This document shows positions 1-11,260 of a stretch of 64,000 bases of DNA, piece after piece. The position numbers were made by a program, and so were the translations under genes. Numbering within the stretch: position 1 is the first letter of the stretch; every line of letters starts with the position of its first letter. The stretch is from Roridomyces roridus (Eukaryota; Basidiomycota; Agaricomycetes; Agaricales; Mycenaceae), in assembly GCA_029378245.1 (NCBI GenBank), contig JARKIF010000019.1, positions 682,001-746,000 on the forward strand, in the 5' to 3' direction. The notes under the pieces are model-generated. The model was not told where the DNA came from. It saw nothing but the letters and a program-made list of their open reading frames with translations, and made no database searches.

Positions 1-1809
1 CAACTAAGGTTGCATACAAAATAGGAAAGTCTTATATACGAGTAAGTAGAGATATATGTCATTCCACAGATCAGTAATGGAAGCGGACTTAAACGGCTAT
101 GTGGATAAAGGCTGATTAAGTCCGCACGGAGTGATCAAGTGGGTATCCTGGATGAATACCAAGTCCGGATGGGAAACGCTCAGATACCTTCATCGCGTGA
201 AAACCCGAGTACCCGGATGAATCCGGGGAGCGCGTGATGTGCTACTACGTCGGGAGGCATCCCGACGTCTGACCGGAGTTGAGTACCGGAGTTGGTGTTG
301 GAACGGGATATAACAACTTTGGAACTCAAATGGTGCGCGAAAATCGATTTTGTGTGTGAAAAAGTAGTGCGGAACCTCATTTTTGCGGGAAAATGGTGCG
401 CTGGATTAAAAGTGCATTTTGACCGCCATAATCCTGGACAGAATCTCTAACTTGGTGTTTCTGGCCAGGGTTTGCCCTCACTTTATCTAAAAGTACGCTG
501 ATGCCCACAAATCTGCATCAAGTTTGAGACTTGGCTCACAAATATGCATTTCTATGAAAATATACATCAACCAAGGTTGAACCGAGGTTTTGGCTCTTTG
601 TGGTGCTCTGGGGATTTTCCAGATTTTCAGAGATATATGTGGACCAAAAGATAGCTTGGAAACCACATGCATGAATGGAATTCCAATGTGATTTATGCAG
701 TTCTTCTCATATCTAGAGCATCAATTTTCCTCTGATCATCCATGGAATGAGTTGTTCCGCAAGGGAACTCAGAGTAATCTGAGTGATGGCCATTCTAAGA
801 GGGCCTCATTCCCACTGATTGTTGCACCATAACTGCATTCGGCCGAGGAGGTGACCACGGCATCAACATCAGTTCCAACAGTTACGGCGGCAAGACATCA
901 TCACTAACATTATGATCATTCCGGCGCCCCAGCACAGCGACAGAATTTAGATGTATGAACCTTTGGAAAACACTGATTTTGTTCTTCCTTTCATTCTTCC
1001 CTTAGATCTTTGTAAATCCATGCAAAATCAGAGTCAACAGAAATCTGCACAGATATTGCCAGATGTTTGAAGTTTCATGAGGGCCTGAACTTACAGGAAT
1101 TTGGTATAAATATTCACAGGTGGATGTAGAAAAAATCCCAGCTGGAGCCAGATATCCAGAGAAACCAGCCAAATTTGGGCCGGAACAGAAATCTACACAA
1201 AAAATGCATCAATCTAAATAGATCTGCATCAATCTAAATAGATCTGCATCAAACACAGTTCGGCAACCACACGAAACACCCTTTGTCCAACAAGGACCTT
1301 CATAACAGCCGCAGTGGTCCGGAATTCAGGAATGATGATTTACAATCAACCATCATTTAAAGTTCAAAATTCAAGCTCGGGAGGCATTGGTAAAAAAATG
1401 TAAGAGTACTTGCCGATGGGTGGCATTTCCGAAAGGTGTCCTTTTTTCCAGTCAACAGGCCCATTGAAATTCGGTATGCCACTCCAGAGTCTTCCCGGTT
1501 CCGGATTGCGACCGTTGCGTGGCTATCATTGATGGCTTTCTCAGGACTTTGTGGATTTTCGCAAACGATTTTTCAAAGCTGGGCTTCTCATGCCGCAACA
1601 GGTGAGAGTTTGTTCCTTTGAACAATGATTGGGTGGAATCTTTACTCAGGAAATGTCGACCGGACTTCAGTGGTGCTTCAAGCTTCAATGTTACCTTTCG
1701 GCCCATCTCCAACCAGAAACCGACAGTTACTCAATCCATGTACGGCCGAAAGATGGCGCGGACGACCCACTCGTCACATTCATCTTTGATTCAAACTGAA
1801 CAAATTGTA
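1..1809. other. Gene-free stretch with one old transposon end
   Basis: I see no credible coding region here: the open frames are short and lack family resemblance. Around 385-429 the sequence reads like a diverged right-hand end of the TA-flanked element family described at 1810: a TTAA-rich stretch and a GTGCA motif followed by GACCGCCATAA. Next to it GCGCACCATTT occurs twice (on the minus strand, between about 325 and 400). The rest (430-1800) shows nothing I can name, apart from a short direct repeat of ATCTGCATCAA near 1210-1250. Confidence 0.5.
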
Positions 1810-3845
1810 TGGCGGTCCGACTGCACATTTAATCATCCCCCCCTTTTTATTGATTCCCCCCCTTTTATAAAGGAAATTTCCATGTTCCCCACCTTTTTAG
1901 AGCATTGTGAGTCTGAAAAAAAGTGGGGGGAAAAGTCGAACTTTCCCCCCCTTTTATTGAACCAAAATTGAACATCCCACACTTTCGCGGCTCTCACTCC
2001 CCGACTTTGATTGCCGGCCTGACATCCCCACCTTTATGTCAATCTCGAAATCCCCCCACTTTTATTCAAGTTCAAAATTCCCCCCCTTTTTTGTCAACCC
2101 CAACATTCCCCCACTTTCATTCAACTCAGAAAATCCACAAACTTGCATTCAACTCAGAAAGTCCGCCACCTTTAATTCACTCTTCGAAGCCCGACCACTG
2201 GCGGTTGCCCCGACTCTGAGTCTGATGCATCACCGACGACCGTGCACGTAGTCTTATCACTTGACCTCGCAATGGGTACGTTGCCTGGCCATTTCTCCTC
2301 TTTCTTACTGATTGTGCTCATGCAGGCGTGCGCGTACTGGATCCCGCGGAGTGTGGGGCACATGGATGAATGCTGAGTGTGGGCTGCCAGTCATTCGGCG
2401 GACACTGTCGAGCTTGTGGTTTGTCAGCCTCATATTTCTCGCTTCCACACATAGTCCACTCCATCTGCCGTCGTCCCTGCCTAACTCCCACCACGGAGCA
2501 GGGCGGGATGGCATTCCAGATGGAGGTTTTGCACACTACCCGTGGCTCGCCTTCGCTGTTATTTTTTTCTTTCTCTGACGACATTCCTAGGTCCCTGCCA
2601 TCATCCGACTCGACTCCGGTGGATACAACTATCCTTGATTGTGTAGCAGCCTCAGCCTACTAGCTTCTACACGCGTTCCTTGTGAGTTGTCACTTCCATG
2701 TGTTCCTTGCCTCCTTTGGCAATTCTTTCGCTTGGGATTCCTGCCGCCCGTCTGCCTCGTCCAATCGTCGACGAGGTGAAGTGATTGTCAACTATCTGCA
2801 TCACGACCCATTGGGGTGTGTGTCTGTGGGGAAGGACAGACGGCTTCCTAGCCCATTGGGTGGCTGTGCTCCCTCACTTTAAGTACCTTCCTTCGCACGG
2901 CGCTTCATACTGTGTTCCATGTGGGGTTGCTGAACCCCGGAGGTGCATCCCAAAGTGCATCCCCTCCTCCACCCACAATTTCCAGGCTCTGGCTTGCCGC
3001 TGACATGCGTCTCGGCGCCGCCATCGCTTCGGCGACTTCCCTTCAAGTTCCTTCAGTCACTCCTTTACTGCCACGGATTCTTCAAAAGCGGAGGGGCCCT
3101 TTGTTTTCTGGGTCCCTCCATTCTCTCCCTCCTGTATTAGGGCTCACATGACCTCCCCAGCCCTATTCCACTGTCCAGCGCCTGCCCCTACAGTATTATG
3201 TAGGCAGGACGCAACGTGGGACGCCGTGCCGCCGCTGCATTGTCCTCGGCTAGGGGTAGCTAGCTGGTGGCGGGCCATGCGTTGGAGTCGCGTTGGGTCT
3301 CCATCGTGGTGTGCCTGTCGCAACTCGGCGTTGATGCGTGCTTCTTTTAATCACGTACTCTGCTGTCTACATATGCATCGTACCCTACCCGTCTTCTCAT
3401 ATGTAGCACCTGGCTCATAACCTACCTATGTAGTGACAATATCTCTTCACCTGTAGATTACCTTGCAAGTTGAATGAAATGTGTTGGGGGATTCTTCACG
3501 ATGGATATGTCAGGTGGGAAATCTTTCTGAGCTGAATGAAAGTGGGGGAATGTTGGGGTTGTCAAAAAAGGGGGGGAATTTTGGATTTGAATAAAAGTGG
3601 GGGGATTTCGAGATTGACATAAAGGTGGGGATGTCAGGCCGGCAATCAAAGTCGGGGAGTGAGAGCTGCGAAAGTGTGGGATGTTCAATTTTGGTTCCAT
3701 AAAAGGGGGGAAAGTTCGACTTTTCCCCCCACTTTTTTTCAGACTCAAAATGCTCTAAAAAGGTGGGGAACATGGAAATTTCCTTTATAAAAGGGGGGGA
3801 ATCAATAAAAAGGGGGGGATGATTAAATGTGCAGTCGGACCGCCA
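1810..3845. mobile_element. TA-flanked element I with ~380-bp C-rich inverted ends
   Basis: The left end begins TGGCGGTCCGACTGCACATT after a TA and the right end is its exact inverse before a TA, so the target duplication is TA, as in Tc1/mariner-like elements. The inverted arms run for roughly 380 bp (about 1810-2190 and 3465-3845) and consist of runs of 6-8 C (or G) alternating with TTTTATT-like blocks. The 1.3-kb core (2200-3460) has no transposase that I can recognise. Its core shares a short stretch around an AGGGCGGGATGG motif (near 2500) with the second copy at 58244-60324. It is probably a non-autonomous member mobilised in trans. Confidence 0.75.
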
Positions 3846-4364
3846 TAATATGTTCGCCCTTCCCGACTCCATATGAGTTACTCTACTCTATCTAATCTTG
3901 AGGCCGAGAGTGGATGTAGGAGTCCTGGGATTGGGTGAGACAGAAATGAAGTGGTGCTGGGCCTTTGAGACGGTGCTGGAAAGTAAGTTGTCCGGAACGA
4001 TTGAGACCAAGGAGAGTCGACGGCGGATGAGATTCAGGCAAATGAGTGAGTGGAGAGTGCCGTGGCACGAACAGCGCCAACGGCGTTTCAAGGCAACGCA
4101 ATGCATTCCCTGGGGTGTTCGGGGAAGGGATGAGGCATTGGGGTGTGGTGGTGGTGGTCCATCGCCGTGGCGGAGACTTTGTCGCTGAGTCGGCTCTGAG
4201 CCAAAGCCGCTTCAAGTTGAGCCACCCACATCGACAGAACGGCTTGGCTCGGCTCAGCCACTGATGGTTCCGAAGTCATCGGAAGCTGAGCTGGAGCCAG
4301 CCGGAGCGGAGCCGCGGCAACACCAGGTACGGTTTTGATTTTATATCGTGTGTTTTTGTGTAGA
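3846..4364. other. Intergenic stretch downstream of gene A
   Basis: This lies between element I and the stop codon of the minus-strand gene A. The open frames have no family resemblance. A GCTGAGCC/GGCTCGGCTC-type low-complexity patch lies near 4190-4310. Nothing else is visible; part of it must be the 3' untranslated region of gene A. Confidence 0.4.
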
Positions 4365-5321
4365 TCAAGCAGAACTGATGGACCGATGGGACCCAAGTAT
4401 AACCTCCCACACGAGATCCAGGGCATCCCACAGCTCGGTATCATACAATCCGAGCGCAACCATATCCTCCCACAGCTCCTTGACGTGCCCGGCGTGTGTC
4501 ATGAGCGCGGAGAGGCTACCACCCGCGGAGGCAACGAGGTGGGCTGCGAGCGTGTGGAGGGCGGAGCGCGAGGAGAGGGCGGCTGCAACGTGTGCGTGCG
4601 GGGTCTCGCCGCTCAGCCCGGGAGCGAGGGTCTCGAGGAACGCGGGTGGGAGAGGGAGCAGCGCGGCGAGGGCTGCATCGAGGCGGTGTGTGTACATGTA
4701 TGGGTGGAGGATTGTGAATGCCTGTGGGGAGGGGAGCGAGAAGAGGAGCACGGGGAGGTTTGCCGGGGAGCGCAAGCCAGGTTGGGCGGGGGTCAGGGGC
4801 GGGAGCTTTGTGCAGTGAGCGGCGAGGACAATGTCGTGTACGGGGAACAGCCTCGCTGGCTCGGACCGTGGATTGGAAGACGAGGCTGCGGTGATGGCGA
4901 GTACATGGGTGGGGTAGCTCGGATGGGCGGTGGACGTCGCGAGGAGCGGGACGGTGAGCGTCCGTGGGAGATCTGATGTGGGGATGGATTGAGGGAGGTG
5001 CGAGGGTGCGAGGGCGGCGATGCCAGCCTGCAGCTGCGAAGCATTTGTATGGAGGTAGCGGCGGATAAAGTCGGTGGGGACCGCAACGAGCTGGGGGGCG
5101 ACGGCTGTGAGCGCCTCACGGGAGACGTCTGTGAAAACTGGTCGTGCGAGGGTCTGGGGCAACTGTATCGCTGGCGGTGCAGCGGCGGGCGGGGCGTCAT
5201 CGCGGTAACGGCGGGAGGACTGCTGGGGGGAGGAGGGCTGGTGGGGGATGGCGGGTGCGATGAGCCGGTACTCTGTCAATGCAAAATCAATGTGGCCGCC
5301 CCGGGGTCTAGTCATGATCAA
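4365..5321 (-). CDS. Clp1-like region (C-terminal part of gene A, or a separate gene)
   Basis: About 300 residues resembling the Agaricomycete Clp1 (clampless1) family, a basidiomycete protein needed for clamp-cell formation in dikaryons of Coprinopsis and its smut homologue. Recognised features are the SDLPRTLTVPLLATST block followed by HPSYPTHVLAI, then ARLFPVHDIVLAAHC, LPSPQAFTILHPYMYTHRLD, and a final KELWEDMVALGLYDTELWD. The region before the Clp1 core is Pro/Ala-rich. If it were a stand-alone gene, its ATG (5321 or 5315) would lie inside the 53-base intron of gene A with no room for a promoter. I therefore favour in-frame splicing from the TEA exon to E-Y-R-L-I-A, which aligns with D-Y-R-L-V-A of gene B. 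The Clp1 assignment is from memory of family motifs. Confidence 0.6.
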   Translation of the reverse strand: MIMTRPRGGHIDFALTEYRLIAPAIPHQPSSPQQSSRRYRDDAPPAAAPPAIQLPQTLARPVFTDVSREALTAVAPQLVAVPTDFIRRYLHTNASQLQAGIAALAPSHLPQSIPTSDLPRTLTVPLLATSTAHPSYPTHVLAITAASSSNPRSEPARLFPVHDIVLAAHCTKLPPLTPAQPGLRSPANLPVLLFSLPSPQAFTILHPYMYTHRLDAALAALLPLPPAFLETLAPGLSGETPHAHVAAALSSRSALHTLAAHLVASAGGSLSALMTHAGHVKELWEDMVALGLYDTELWDALDLVWEVILGSHRSISSA

Positions 5322-7242
5322 TTACCTGGTTTTCCCTCCCAGCTGACTATCAACTCCTGCAGATGGTTCACCACTTGCTTCTTCGAACGGACCACCCCAA
5401 GGTTCTTGAGATAATCGACCAGGAACTGCGGACGATCATCGCGGGTGGAGTGGGTTGCTGGTGGCGAGTTCTGAAACTCCCGGAGGCCTAGAAATACATG
5501 ATTCGCCGAAACGCAAACGAAAGAAGGGAGAGAGAGACAGAGATATGCACCTGAGATCAAGAGGGTCTCGACATGTTTTGGCCAAAGGGTGGGGATGCCA
5601 GGTGCATCTGTGAGGTGCTTCGGTTGCTTGTACTCGGGAGTGCGACGTTTCGGTGGAGGTTCTGTTTCCTCGATTAGGTGTATACCTGCTGACAAACTTG
5701 CGCCTAGCTCACCGTGGTCTTCGAGCTCCAGGGGGAAGCGAAGGATCGTCATCTTGACTTGATTCGCTGAGCCAGACTCCATCTAGAACTGTTCGAACTG
5801 AGTGACGGGTCCGACTTGATAAATGAACGAATTCTTACCACCACTTGCTTCTACATTATACTTGTGTTCGATCCGCTCAATAAGTTCGGAATCGTTTGGC
5901 ATTTCTGTATCGTCCTTTTCCAACGTCAATAGAAGAGCACATTGAATTCATTGTTACTCACTTCATTCAACACAGCCGCCCATTCGTCGTCGTGAGTTAT
6001 TGCAACATCAATCATGGGAAACTGCATGTAGTATAGTCAGCGCTGCTCTGCCAGTTGATATTTCTGCTTACCCAATCGAGGAGATGCTCGTTAATGACAT
6101 TCGAGGGATGATAGGGCTGTAAAGTTACATGATGAGGTACATATCGCATGGGAGGAAAACCAGACGAACCGGAGCAATATCAGGGAAATATTCCACAGAG
6201 CCTTCATCGTCACCAGACTCGGAAGTGCCGCCTCTTGCAGAAGAATTGGCATCTCGGGAGAGAGAACCGCCAGTGCTCGAAGACGACTGCGAATACGGGA
6301 TGTACCCGCTTCTGGTGAGGATCTCCGATGCTTTAGAGCCCACGATCGCAGCGACTTTGACGGATTTCTGCAACGGCGAAGGCCGGGACCGGACGGCGAC
6401 TTTGAAGCCGCGGATAAAAACAGTCTGATTGTCAGTCCAATCCTCCTCCCCAGGCTGCCTTCTTGGACCGGAATTCGCGCACGAGCTCGTAGCTTCCCAT
6501 TCCCATGCGCACGACGTCCCAGCGGATCCAATTTGAGCGGCCTTGAGCTTGAGTTGGATGCGACCGGTTCCAGACCTGTCTTCAACCACGGCGACACTCC
6601 ACGATGTCGATTTGTCCATCCCAGTCACGAGGTAGAGATCTCCGCTTTCGACCATCCTCCCCCGAGTTCCGTTAACGAAGGCGTACCAACGGCGTGCGTG
6701 TTTCAGAGCGTAGTCGCGGAATGTCTGCAAGGATCTAAGATCTGTGCGAGAGGCGCCATCTGGAAGAAGAAGGACTGCGGCCTCCTTGGAGGACGCCGAA
6801 ATCTCGACCTCGGCCCCAGCTCCAAAAGGAAGAAATCTGGATGCGTGTTTGGCATGAACGTTGTCGCCACCGGTAAGAGGGGAACTCACACATTGCTCTC
6901 GACTCCAGCATTCATATCCAAGCGCCGTTTGCTGAATGTCGTGTTAGACAAGTCCGATCCGGGAAGGTGATAGTGTGGTCGGGAAGCGATATCATCAGGG
7001 CCAATGCGGACTTGCTTGAAATCTTCCGGTACGCCAAACCGGTTGAGGGGGTCGTCCGCAGAGCGACAGATGTTGAAGATAGGGTCGAAAGCCCCATCGT
7101 CAGTGATGACACCGACGTCCCCGATCTGAGTACCTAGTCGGCGGGACTCGGGAGGCGAGTCGTCGAATGGTTGGGGATAGAACACAGGGTAGCCGAGGCG
7201 CTTTGGTATGAGAAGACGGCTGTAGTGGTCGCTGTCGGACAT
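4365..7242 (-). CDS. Gene A: N-terminal module + TEA domain + Clp1-like C-terminus
   Basis: Multi-exon gene starting at M-S-D-S-D-H-Y-S-R-L-L (7242). Exon 1 is 7242-6890, intron 6889-6837, exon 2 from 6836 (FLPFGAGAEVEISASSKEAA) to about 6165. Small exons follow that match those of paralogues B, C and D: PYHPSNVINEHLLDW, a DVAITHDDEWAAVLNE exon, then SELIERIEHKYN. Next come DGVWL, a basic segment PPPKRRTPEYK, and a TEA-type DNA-binding block from LWPKHVETL through LVDYLKNLGVVRSKKQVVNH. The last intron (5325-5273, 53 nt) joins it in frame to a Clp1-like region. I infer a nuclear transcription regulator. The intron that joins TEA to the Clp1 part has the same phase and length as in gene B, so I read one chimeric protein of about 800 residues; two separate genes remain possible. 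Confidence 0.65.
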
Positions 7243-8059
7243 GGGTTGTGGTGGCGATGGGGGTGGAGTAGCAGGCGGGGCCGTTGAGGTAACCGCTCCC
7301 CCCTTTAAATCCAGACGGATAGCTGTAGAGCACTTCGTGAGAACTGCGGAAAGCAACCGTGCATGTCGTACCATTCGGCGCCTATTAGGGTAGGGATAGG
7401 TTCTGTGTTTTAGTGACGGAAAGTGGCCGTTGTAGGGGGAGCGTGGTGCCACAGTCAGCTGGTGGATTGGTGCTGTTTGCGTCCAAGGTTACTTCTAGGA
7501 GGTGAACAACGAAGACCCAAGCGTACATAGCATCCGTTTCTTCTGTGCATTGTACGATCCTTGTCAAGCACGCCACGCATTCATGGTGTTGTCCCGCCGG
7601 AGGCTGTGGAGCGCTTAATATCGTACGACGCTGTTTAATACCGAGACACGAGCCTGAGGAGCAGCGAGTAAGTAGAATTCAAAGTCAGAGCTCCAGAACT
7701 CCGACTTCTGTGCAACGCTGGGGAGCGATAACTAGTCGATCGGATAGTAGCAGGTCAGACAACGAAGTTTTAACTGGGAGTTGTCCAAGAGCGGGCTGTA
7801 CCAGATTGTGAGCGAGATGGAAGTGGAAGAGAAAGTGCCGATCAGTACTAGACTCCGAGTCCAGTGACTCGTGATCAACCATCAAGATCGGAACGGACAC
7901 TGATAAATTTTTTTTATCGGGTCCGCACGCGGCTCAGAGAGCTCTCTCTCTGGCTTCCTGAATCGACCCCAAGACAGAATTTTGACCTCCCCCGGGAGGA
8001 TGCGCATGTATGGTACAACATTGAAAACGTTATTGCTCTTGCTCTTCATCTTTCCCGCC
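7243..8059. other. Upstream region of gene A
   Basis: Non-coding space between the start of gene A and the stop codon of the E2 gene, both on the minus strand. It must hold the gene A promoter and the E2 3' end. I see no confident TATA box, RNA gene or repeat. Confidence 0.4.
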
Positions 8060-9734
8060 TCACACTCCCTCCCCAACGAACCTCCCCGGATGCTCCACCC
8101 ACCCCCTCCAGCACTCGACAAACGCAGCAAGCTCAGCACCCTCCACAACCCGATGATCCGCCGACCACGACACAGGCAAATGCAGCCTCCTCGCCCCACC
8201 GCCAAGCCCTGCGCCCTCACTCTCCGGCCATTCATCCTCCTCACCCTCAGTCTTGCCCTTCCAAGCCCGATCACTAACATCCCACACCCACTCTGCCCTT
8301 CCCAACGCTACGATCGCCACCCCGCCACCAGGCACCAACACCGGATTCGCATGCACGCCTTTGCCTATCGCACCGACGTTACTCACACTGAGCGTAGCGC
8401 CCCCCGCAAAGTCCGCCTGAGTCAGCTTGGCTGGTACCGCCCGCCCTTTGGCTCCGAGCCGCGCGATGTCAGAAGCGAGTCCATACACAGAACGTGTATC
8501 CGCTGCGCGCAGGACGGGAGCGTACAATCCCGTGGGCGTGGCCAATGCCAGTGCGATGTCTGCATGTGGGCGGATGGTGAGCGTGCGTTTCTCGCCAGAG
8601 TCGGGCTCGGTGCCAGGCGTGATCCCAGAACGAAAGAGCGGCCATTCCATCATGGCACGCGAGAGGGCCTTGAGGAGGAAGGGGAGGTAGGTCAGACGAG
8701 TGTAGCGGCCTGTAGGGTCAACATCGGGCGTGGCGGGGACGCCTAGTGCATGGGCGGGATTCCATGGTGGAGAGGAGGAGGGCTGGTCGGGGCGGTAGTG
8801 CGAAGGGATGTGTGCCTTTAGGACGGGGAGGAGCTGGTGTAGGGCCGTGATGTCGAGGGTGGTGGAGTAGCCAAAGTGCGGGATAGCGAGGGACTGAGAA
8901 GCAAGTTAGCATGTCGTAGTCAAAGTAGCAAAGAACGCACCTTCTCCATCGCTCTCCACATCGCTGCCCTCGTCCGCCCCAGCTCGACGACCAATGGCGC
9001 CTCACTGCCACCCTCAAGCACCCGTTGCTCCCCGACCTTCTGCGAAGCCAAGAACGCATCGACGTCTGAGCGCTCGATACGACCGGCACGGCCACTGCCC
9101 GGGGCTATGCGGGTGAGGTCCACACCTTGCGTGCGGGCGTAGATTCGGACTGCAGGCGTCGCTAGTGTATGCGTGTCTTTAGTGGATGACGAGGAAGAAG
9201 GTGCAGAGGGGTCGAGTGGGTGTGGGCGACGCTGGGGCTCAGGCTTCGATGCGGGTGGTGTCGGTGGCACGGCCTCCTGGACGGGGGTAGGGGCCTCCTT
9301 CTCCTTCTCCTTCTCCTTCTCCTCCACACCATCCTCCCCCTCGCCCTCAATAACACAAAGCCCCGCGCCAACCTTGGCAATCTCACCCTCCTGCACGAGC
9401 AGCTCCGTCACCACACCGTCGTACGGACTCGTCAGCTCCACGCTCGCCTTGTCGCTCTGCACCTCGCAGAGCAAGTCGAATTGGGATACGGTGGAAGAGG
9501 GGGTGACGGCCCATCGGATGACCTGTAGCCGTGTCGTACGATGAGTGTGAGAAGGAAGAGAGGGAGGAGGGAGGGAGAGTAGCGCACCTCGCATTCAGTG
9601 ATGCCCTCGCCAATGTCAGCTAGCTTGAATGTCTGGAGTTTGGGTGCGCAGAGGACGGGGGAGGTGTGCAGGTGTGAGACGAGCTGCAGACGGAGACGTA
9701 GATGCCGTGGTCGGAGGATGCGTAGCAGCAGCAT
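8060..9734 (-). CDS. Branched-chain 2-oxoacid dehydrogenase E2 (lipoamide acyltransferase), mitochondrial
   Basis: Three exons and about 520 residues, the usual E2 length. The N-terminus (MLLLRILRPRHLRLRLQ) is Arg/Leu-rich and acid-free, a good mitochondrial presequence. FKLADIGEGITECEV opens the lipoyl domain, and SDKASVEL carries the lipoylated Lys. A Glu-Lys/Pro-rich hinge follows, then the peripheral subunit-binding domain (ATPAVRIYARTQGVDL, GSGRAGRIERSDV). The catalytic acyltransferase domain starts near SLAIPHFGYSTTLDI and contains GGATLSVSNVGAIG and SWSADHRVVEGAEL. It transfers branched acyl groups to CoA in Val/Leu/Ile breakdown. The active-site motif reads DHRVVEG where most E2s have DHRxxDG, an Asp-to-Glu change. 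The specificity call (branched-chain rather than pyruvate) rests on the DIGEGI opening and the SWSADHR context. Confidence 0.9.
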
Positions 9735-10289
9735 GGGGAGACGACTAGGGCCTGAAATCGGAGAGGCGGGTCAAGCAGAGAGAAGGAGTTGAGAGGACGC
9801 TAAGTATGCGTTGGACTATGGTTATGCTGGTTCGTCAAGAATGGATTCAATGGAAGACTGCAAAGTGTGCGACGCGGCTCGGATCCTGGAGAGCGCCATC
9901 ACTCGGCCCACCGCCATCATCACGTGGCAGATCAACAAACGTAAATGAGGTCGACGCGTCCCACTCGTAGTACCTCGGTCTCATCCTAGATCGGGTAAGA
10001 AATTACTGACCGTTCCAGAGGGGCGAATACTTGTAGCATCCAAGTACATTCGGGCTGCAACCAGTCCCTGCGTTTGTCCTTGCAATTGCCAATGTAAGTA
10101 GACCGGTCACGACAGATTTGAAACTGGGCCTGGGCGGAGAGTTGCATGAAATCGAGGCCAAAGTACATCTGCGACAACTACGTACCAATGTTGACCAGTT
10201 ATCCTCTGAAGCAACATATGTATGACTGAGGAGTCCAATGTGAGCGCCCCGGTGAAGCAAAATACACGATTGCTATGCTTATGGAAGAA
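9735..10289. other. Upstream region of E2, no gene seen
   Basis: Contains the promoter region of the E2 gene. The open frames are short and unconvincing, and no repeat is visible. The duplicated tRNA-like block begins just after it. Confidence 0.4.
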
Positions 10290-10560
10290 GTGGTGGGCAG
10301 GCGAGAAGTACCTACATACACTGCAAAATTCAACACCGAACGACTGTAGCGGATGCGTCTCGGAGTAACACCGAATTCCTAGCCCGAGACGAGGAAAAAA
10401 GAAAAAGAAAAAGAAAAGGATGCAGAATGCGTTAAGGCGGACACGAGGGAATCGAACCCCAGACTGTCTTCTACTTCAGGGACTTCAAGTTGGAGAAGAC
10501 CGTGTTCCATACACCATGTCCCTCACATATATAGCAGGTACTTAGCTAGACGACATTGCA
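10290..10560. repeat. Segmental duplication, copy 1 (partner at about 11010-11260)
   Basis: The order ACACTGCAAAATTCAACACC, AGCCCGAGACGAGGAAAAAA, a tRNA-like block on the minus strand, ACATATATAGCAGGT and CGACATTGCAATCGGTGT recurs at 11010-11260 with small changes. The copies are about 250 bp and clearly homologous. A solo LTR then split the right edge of copy 1. Confidence 0.7.
10437..10523 (-). tRNA. tRNA-Trp(CCA)-like gene with intron, possibly degenerate
   Basis: Read on the minus strand, a D-arm (GTGT loop ACAC) is followed by an anticodon stem GTCTT/AAGAC enclosing CTCCAA plus about 19 extra bases. The extra bases fit an intron after position 37. A T-arm with GGTTCGATTCC (B box) follows, then an acceptor strand ending TGTCC that pairs with GGACA at the 5' end. 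Anticodon CCA would be Trp. The outer two acceptor pairs do not match, so it may be a pseudogene. Related copies lie at 11131-11207 and 11773-11860. Confidence 0.4.
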
Positions 10561-10565
10561 ATCGG

Positions 10566-10959
10566 TGTTATAGATAGTGTAGCTTTGATCGTTCAATGAA
10601 CCTGTTGGCACGAGATTCCCGAGGTGCGCGTGATGCGTGAAGTAAGTAGCGCGTAGCTTTACTTAGTTCAGAGGCAGTGCGTGGAAGCGAGTAGCGCGAA
10701 GCCTTACTCGGTCCAGAGGCGAAGACGAAGCTTGTTCGACTTAAAGTGCGCGCGGCAGGAAGAAGGTTAAAAAGATAGATGTGTATTCGAGGCAGTACCA
10801 GCGCTTTATATACACAAAGGTTACTATAACTACGGGTCAATGAAATAGGTAGTAAGGAGAGAAGACAATTAGAAAAGGTATCTATACGATGAGGCAAACC
10901 AAATAGACGAAACCACACGACGAACGCTCGTGAAGTTGAAATCACCGATATCCATGACA
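10566..10959 (-). mobile_element. Solo copia-type LTR (394 bp) with 5-bp target duplication
   Basis: The block is flanked by ATCGG on both sides (10561-10565 and 10960-10964), begins TGTTATAG and ends CATGACA, so the ends have the TG...CA form. Read on the minus strand it has a TATA box (TATATAAA, near 10803) in mid-LTR and ends CTATAACA. No gag/pol lies beside it, so recombination between two LTRs has removed the body. It interrupts the first tRNA-containing duplication. Confidence 0.75.
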
Positions 10960-11009
10960 ATCGGTGTGATGGCTGTGGAGGCAGTTCAATTCATTTACAT
11001 AATTCCAAG

Positions 11010-11260
11010 CAGGATACACTGCAAATTCAACGCCGAACGACTAACTACCACAGGCGAAGCGGATGCGTCGAGTAACACCTTCCTAGCCCGAGACGAGGAA
11101 AAAAGAAAAAGATGCGCATGCAGATGTAAGGCGGACACGAGGAATCGAACCCGGACTGTCTTCTTCTTCTACTCCAGTGGTTGGAGGGACTTGCACACCA
11201 TGTCCCGCACATATCTAGCAGGTAGACGACATTGCAATTGGTGTGATGGCGAGAACTGTG
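11010..11260. repeat. Segmental duplication, copy 2
   Basis: Partner of 10290-10560. It keeps the purine-rich GAGGAAAAAAGAAAAAG tract, the tRNA-like block and the CGACATTGCAATTGGTGT tail. It is uninterrupted and so shows the pre-insertion state of copy 1. Confidence 0.7.
11131..11207 (-). pseudogene. tRNA-Trp-like pseudogene
   Basis: Same T-arm (GGTTCGATTCC) and TGTCC acceptor strand as the copy at 10437. The 5' half of the anticodon stem has been lost: GTCCC no longer pairs with AAGAC. It is probably not a functional tRNA. Confidence 0.45.

Noticed and set aside
1618..2219. Pro/Ser/Phe-rich frames in the element I arm, with similar frames at 3458-3872, 58103-58745 and 59715-60351
   Set aside because: They are translations of the C-rich inverted ends and recur only because the repeat does.
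4335..4976. Long plus-strand open frame (213 codons) antisense to the Clp1-like region
   Set aside because: Gly/Arg/Glu-rich mirror of a GC-rich coding exon on the other strand; no family resemblance.
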